From Phymorhynchus buccinoides (Eukaryota > Mollusca > Gastropoda > Neogastropoda > Raphitomidae): a stretch of DNA of 64,000 nucleotides. The DNA lies in assembly GCA_017654935.2 (NCBI GenBank), contig CM065695.1, forward strand, positions 27,039,143 through 27,103,142, given 5' to 3'. Positions within the stretch are counted from its first letter, which is position 1. Every line of letters starts with the position of its first letter. This document shows positions 59,438 through 64,000 of the stretch, piece by piece. The translations under genes and the position numbers were made by a program. Under the pieces are notes generated by a model, which ran no database searches, was not told the DNA's origin, and saw only the letters and a program-made list of their open reading frames with translations.

Positions 59438-59667
59438 TATTCTGCCCGCCTAGTTTTTAGTGGCCTGCCGGTCTCTCCAAAATAGTCCCCATTACACTCC
59501 TCACACTGTATATGGTACACAACACCGCTCTTCTTCTCTGTTTCCGTCTTGTCCTTTACCCTTGTTAACTGTGACCTGATGGAGTTTACAGGTTTACGTA
59601 CTAACTGAACGCCATGTTGGCTAAAAGTTTGTGATAGGTGTTCCGATGTCCCTTTCACATATGGCAT
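59437..59667 (-). pseudogene. Penelope-like element GIY-YIG endonuclease N-terminal fragment
   Basis: 77 codons: MPYVKGTSEHLSQTFSQHGV, then RKPVNSIRSQLTRVKDKTET, SGVVYHIQCEECNGDYFGET and GRPLKTRRAE. LPYVKG-S, KPVN-I and VVY-I-C-C---Y-GET are the linker plus GIY-YIG start typical of Penelope-like element proteins, which nick DNA to prime reverse transcription. The frame stops right after the Y-GETGR motif, so the catalytic C-terminal half is missing. Confidence 0.82.
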
Positions 59668-59693
59668 GCTGATGGTGGTGGACTTTCTTTCAG

Positions 59694-59999
59694 TGGAATC
59701 AACTCCATCAACCCAACATCCAGTTCACTTGTGAATCAGAAGAAGATCAACAAATCCCCTTCCTTGATGTTAGAGTTCACAAAAGCAAAGAAGGAACAAT
59801 GGAAACAACTGTACACCACAAACTGACCCATACTGACCAATACCTACACTTCCAGTCAAACCACCCTCTACAACACAAACGTTCAGTTGCCAGAACCCTC
59901 CTACACAGAGCTAAAACCAGTTGCACTACGAAAAAGAGCAGACTGAAAAAAGAATGTCATGTCAAGACAGCGCTCCGGGCCAATGGTTACCCGCCCTGA
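59694..59999 (+). pseudogene. Penelope-like element reverse transcriptase C-terminal fragment
   Basis: Codons WNQLHQPNIQFTCESEEDQQ, IPFLDVRVHKSKEGTMETTV, THTDQYLHFQSNHPLQHKRS and VARTLLHRAKT, ending ALRANGYPP and TGA. FLDV-V, THTD-YLHF-S-HP---K-S and ALR-NGYP are the conserved C-terminal region of Penelope-like RT. It lies opposite in strand to the GIY-YIG fragment, so the element cannot be functional. Confidence 0.85.
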
Positions 60000-60180
60000 A
60001 TAACAAAAACCCACTGAAAGAAAGTATGGGTATGACTTGCCCCCTGTGTACAGCCCCCTCCTCAACAGTACTCACCCCACAAATGACAACTCAGTGGACA
60101 ACACCAACAGCTCCCACCACAGCCAGTCAGACAAGGTTGAAAAAGAAAAGCAGTAGCTTGTTAAAAATTACCAAAGTTAT

Positions 60181-60211
<31 letters not shown>

Positions 60212-60513
60212 ATGACTGAACAAGAACACAAAACACTATCCCCCTTGACATATATAAGGCTGTGCTAGACCAATCGATATAAGTAGAACACCAAGGCTAC
60301 ATCAAAATATTGTTATGTTGTGCATAGTTATGCAGGGATTGTCTTTAGCCATGGCAAGTTCCTTGCATAATAATTATCAGAACTTTCAAAATCCTCCAAA
60401 GTTGAAGTGTGGCTGCCCATGTGGTGGGGTAATGAAAAGTGGTCACACACATAATGTTCTCATCCCTAGCTGGTGCATTTGTACCATAGTGTTCAAGCAC
60501 TATGGCTGTTAGG

Positions 60514-61258
60514 ATGATCCCTGGAGTTTTTAAGCCAGAGCTATTTGAACACTTGAATGCACACTCACTTCTCTCCCCCAACCAGTCCGCTTACCGACCC
60601 TCTCATAGTACTGAAACAGCACTGCTTAAAGTAACAAATGATATTCTCCTTGCTCTCGACCGTGGTGATGTATCCCTTCTGACACTGCTAGACTTAAGCG
60701 CTGCCTTTGACACAATCGACCATTCTATTCTCATTAGCACTCTCCACAACCATTATGGAATTACTGGTACAGCCCTATCTTGGTTTCAGAGTTACTTAGC
60801 ATCTCGCACACAGTCTGTTTTCATTGACGATTTTTCATCAGATGCAAAAGTGCTGACTTTTGGTGTACCCCAAGGATCAGTGCTTGGTCCTATTCTATTC
60901 ATTATGTATACAAAACCCTTACACACACTCATTGAAAAGCACTCCATTTCAGATCAGTCATTTGCAGACGATACCCAACATTACAAGTCATCTCATCCAT
61001 CAAAAATAGAACATGCCTTGCAAAACATGCAAAGTTGCACCACCCAGGTTAAGTCTTGGATGACTCAGCATAAATTAAAGTTAAATGATGATAAAACCGA
61101 AGCCCTTCTCATGCACACAGAGAGATCCTTCTCCAACTGTCCCAAACCAGCCACTGTCCGTGTAGGAAACTACGACATTGAGTTCTCCTCTGCACGCAAT
61201 CTAGGATGCATATTCTCCGATGACATGTCTTTTGACAAGTACACTTCTCATGTCTGTG
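60514..61258 (+). pseudogene. CR1/L2/jockey-like LINE reverse transcriptase, right-arm copy
   Basis: Open through about 248 codons: [74 protein letters not shown] (catalytic F-ADD) and KLNDDKTEALLM. This covers RT palm motifs and is less damaged than the left-arm copy. After SHVC it runs into unrelated sequence and stops, so the thumb and C-terminal part are deleted. No EN or N-terminal RT region is present upstream, so it is a 5'-truncated and internally deleted LINE. Confidence 0.87.
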
Positions 61259-61449
61259 TTGGCGTGAAAGTGTAGGCCTACCGTATGTTATTATTGTATT
61301 GTTGTTTCTGTGCAGTCATATTTTAAAAGTTGTATATTTCCCATAGTTTTCGTGTGAAGTGCTGTTTTATTCAATTTGTGATTTTATGTATGCTACTTTA
61401 ATATGATGCTGTTAACTATATGCTTTTTTCATGATTTGTAATGCATTTA

Positions 61450-61506
61450 TATTGTTGTAAAGCGTGATGAGCCCAATGTGGGGTATCGCGCTATATAAGT
61501 ATCCCC

Positions 61507-61545
<39 letters not shown>
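61450..61545 (+). repeat. LINE 3' end with (ATT)n tail, right arm
   Basis: TTGTTGTAAAGCGTGATGAG, GGTATCGCGCTATATAAGTA and then ATTATTATT. Mirror of 48105-48200. Confidence 0.75.
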
Positions 61546-62339
61546 CAGGCAATCACCAACCAATGATAAAAACAATTAAATACACAACTATATAACCAAG
61601 CTACATAGTATAAAAGGGGGTGGGGGGTGGGAGGGACATGACACCATTAATAGTGTGAGTAGTAATAAGAAAGAAAAAAGGGGAGAAAAAAACCCACCAT
61701 GTAACACCAGGGAATATTTATGTGTATATTTTCACTGTTCTTATCTATGTTTACTTTTTAATATTATTCTGAAATGGAAAAGGGCTGTAAATATTTAAAT
61801 TTCCAATTGAACATGTACCCCTTTAAAATAAATCAATAAATAGTGTGTGAGTTTTACTGTTAAAATGAGCAAAACGAAATGCCCTCAAATTAACACATTC
61901 TACTTAACTTTGTGTAGAGGTGCAAAGGGAAATAACAAGGGAAATAACAAACTCACGAATATCAAAGGGAAGTAACTGCTGATTTAGATATAACTCCACA
62001 CCCTTTTCACAGACCTAATAGCCTCCCATGATTTTACACACTTTTTACACTTTTTGTGACGTCACATCCGCCTCATGTTCTTGCAAAGCAACTCAATAAT
62101 GACACGAATAATGACGGAAACCGACTAGGTATATTACAAATATGTAAAAGGAACAAAGAACAAGGAAAGACAAGCAAAGGATAATGTTTGTCATCACACA
62201 TTATGCACGCACGGGAAAAAACACAAACAAACAAAGAAACAAGGAAACCAAAAAAAGGCTTTCACACTCTGTCGTGTTAGGCATGGGAATACTCATTAAA
62301 ATTTTGTTTGAAGAACCCACTAGAACACATAAACATTAT

Positions 62340-62414
62340 GGCTCTATCAGTTGTCTTTTTCATGGCATGATTTGCCCAGTTATATATGTTCTTGAATTTG
62401 TCTCTGGCAGTCAA
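62340..62414. repeat. 75-bp segment identical to 27796-27870
   Basis: Starts GGCTCTATCAGTTGTCTTTT and ends TTTGTCTCTGGCAGTCAA. It matches with no differences by eye the right part of the insert in MITE family 1 copy B. Confidence 0.85.
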
Positions 62415-62656
62415 GTATGGCGGGCCAAATGGGTTTTTATTATCTACTCTATTTTAGCCTATTCAATGCGAAAAAGAGCTATTGAATACACAAAAACCTA
62501 TTTAATAGTGTCAATGTAAATATTAAATAGAAATAGTAAATAATCCAAAATATAGAACAACTTATTTCATTACTGCGCTTTTCTATTCAATACTGTTCTT
62601 GTTCTATTGAATAGAAAAGTGAAAAGTATTGAATAGAAAAGTGGAATAATGAATTA

Positions 62657-62760
62657 CTTTGTAAAAATATTCCATACTTTGTAAAACATATTCCATACTT
62701 TGTAAAACATATTCCATACTTTGTAGAAATATTCCATACTTTGTAAAAATATTCCATAAT
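62657..62760. repeat. ~20-bp tandem repeat
   Basis: Five copies of ATTCCATACTTTGTAAAA with AT-rich linkers. Confidence 0.9.
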
Positions 62761-62993
62761 GTGCTTGTTCTATTGAATACATTCAAACTCAGTAGAGTAG
62801 AAAATGAAACGCTAAAGTATAAAATGAATTCCAAACCATTCTTTATTCAATATCCCCAAAATCTATTAAATACTTCCAATATCTATTCAATACATCTTGT
62901 GGATATAGAGTAGATAATGCTCTTTTCATACCACCATCTCTTTCTATTCAATATTATCCGTAAAGTATTATTAAATAGTTTAAATAGTAAAGA

Positions 62994-64000
62994 ATTGGTT
63001 TCGAATGCAAAACTCATTCTCTACTCTCTCGGCTAGCCAGCTGACTGTTATTGTCAGAGACGCCAAGACTACGTGAGGGCTTTATGTAAATCTTGAAGGT
63101 CAACACTGAGTCCAACCATCGTTCCGAGCTTGGCCTCCCCTGCCACTTCATTTGACTTGCTTCAAGTTCAACGCCACAATTAATGAGGTTGCATGTAAGT
63201 CTTTCAGTGTCACTCAATCGTTTTGTTTCGTTTGCTTTGTTTTTAAAGCATAATTATCTTCTTCTTCAATCCGCCTGAAGCTACTTCACCTATTCTACTA
63301 GCTTTTTGAGCTAGGCCTACTAGTAGTCTATTATTAGGCAATCCTTTAGCAATGCGTTACATCCAAACGTGAACACCAAGACACGCGCGCGCTCGGTGGG
63401 CCCAGTGCCCGTGTAATAAACTCTTGCAGCCACATACCCCCCCTCCAACCCCCACCCCAACCACCCAATCAAGCGTCGTGTAGTGGGCGGGGCTTCTTCA
63501 CAAAAGCACAGACAGGGGTGGGGTGGGGGGTGGTGGGGGGGGGTTGGGGGTGAGTGGGGGGAGAGGGAGGCTGAGGAGGGGGAGGTTAGAGAGGGGTATA
63601 CGGGGTGGCAGGGGGGGTAGGTTTGGGGTATAATAAAAATCGGATCCTGTTTTAGAGAGAGACTTGCCCCACATGGCCGAAAGGCTAAAGAGGGCGTTAA
63701 GCATTATTTCATTTAGAGAGAGAGAGAGAGTTTAATTGAATTAATTTTAACCGAGGCGAGGCTCTTGTTGGCACTTGTCCAACTCAATCCCTAAGGATGC
63801 ATCTCCCTCTTCTGCCATTTTGATGTGTGGGCCTCCAGTGTCTTTGCCTACCGCTGGCTGTCTGCTTCTCAATTTCGCGCGCCTTTATTTTGACCCTTAC
63901 AATTTGCATAAAGCCCTCACGTAGTCTTGGCGTCTCTGACAATAACAGTCAGCTGGCTAGCCGAGAGAGTAGAGAATGAGTTTTGCATTCGAAACCAATT
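62994..64000. mobile_element. ~1-kb element with ~100-bp inverted ends, reaching the window edge
   Basis: 62994-63093 (AATTGGTTTCGAATGCAAAA ... CTACGTGAGGGCTTTATGTA) is the near-perfect reverse complement of 63902-64000 (TTTGCATAAAGCCCTCACGT ... TTTTGCATTCGAAACCAATT). The right arm may continue past the window. The interior holds a G-rich tract (63510-63625), a 12-bp GA run and no recognisable ORF. Confidence 0.8.

Larger units (their letters stand above)
58595..60165. mobile_element. Rearranged Penelope-like element nest, right arm
   Basis: Same structure as 50570-52145 in inverse order, bounded by inverted ~130-bp ends (58620-58745 and 60040-60165). The GIY-YIG part (minus) and RT part (plus) lie head-to-head around 59670-59693. 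Because both arms share it, this rearrangement predates the arm duplication. Confidence 0.75.
57722..62079. repeat. Large inverted repeat, right arm
   Basis: Reverse complement of 47584-53020, from GTGTTGCCTACACAATTAGA to CGTCACATCCGCCTCATGTT. It lacks the LINE C-terminal part and GA satellite of the left arm: at 61255 the text jumps from CTTCTCATGTCTG to GTTGGCGTGAAAG. Substitutions and short indels relative to the left arm are few. Confidence 0.93.

Overview
This is a repeat-dominated eukaryotic nuclear genome fragment, most likely from a marine gastropod or another mollusc. The evidence is small exons with GT-AG splice sites, a U2 snRNA locus, a Ty3/gypsy LTR retrotransposon, non-LTR and Penelope-like retroelement remnants, many short inverted-repeat elements, and very long dinucleotide and trinucleotide arrays. 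The phylum is inferred from repeat style and exon content, not proven. Three runs of exactly 500 N are scaffold gaps.

Layout. 1-2290: short inverted-repeat elements and a 36-bp minisatellite. 2292-10766: a gypsy-type element with ~1.9 kb and ~2.2 kb LTRs, an intact gag, and a pol joined by -1 frameshift that is truncated in integrase. 10690-12090: two diverged tandem copies of an LTR tail plus its flank. 12415-14240: a Calx-beta exon resembling ADGRV1 on the minus strand, preceded by about twelve 134-bp tandem copies of its own intron-exon boundary. 14240-23000: mostly microsatellites and dispersed repeats. 23033-23551: a LicD/fukutin-related C-terminal exon on the plus strand. 24400-33900: microsatellites and nested TTAA-type MITE-like elements. 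34354-46860: an alpha-carbonic anhydrase gene on the minus strand. Four exons with matching splice phases are visible, one further exon copy is broken, and the exon carrying the third zinc ligand was not found. A U2 snRNA-like locus (42701-42888) lies in its long intron. 47584-62079: a very large inverted repeat (arms ~5.4 and ~4.4 kb, spacer ~4.7 kb). Both arms carry the same CR1/L2/jockey-like reverse transcriptase, a rearranged Penelope-like element and a third non-LTR fragment. 62994-64000: a ~1 kb element with ~100-bp inverted ends reaching the window edge.

The host genes (ADGRV1-like, LicD-like, carbonic anhydrase) do not obviously act together. They are islands in intron-rich, transposon-rich DNA. 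The recurring theme is local duplication of intron-exon boundaries: the ADGRV1-like acceptor, the carbonic anhydrase donor, and a carbonic anhydrase internal exon. All identifications are by eye; no alignments or database searches were run.
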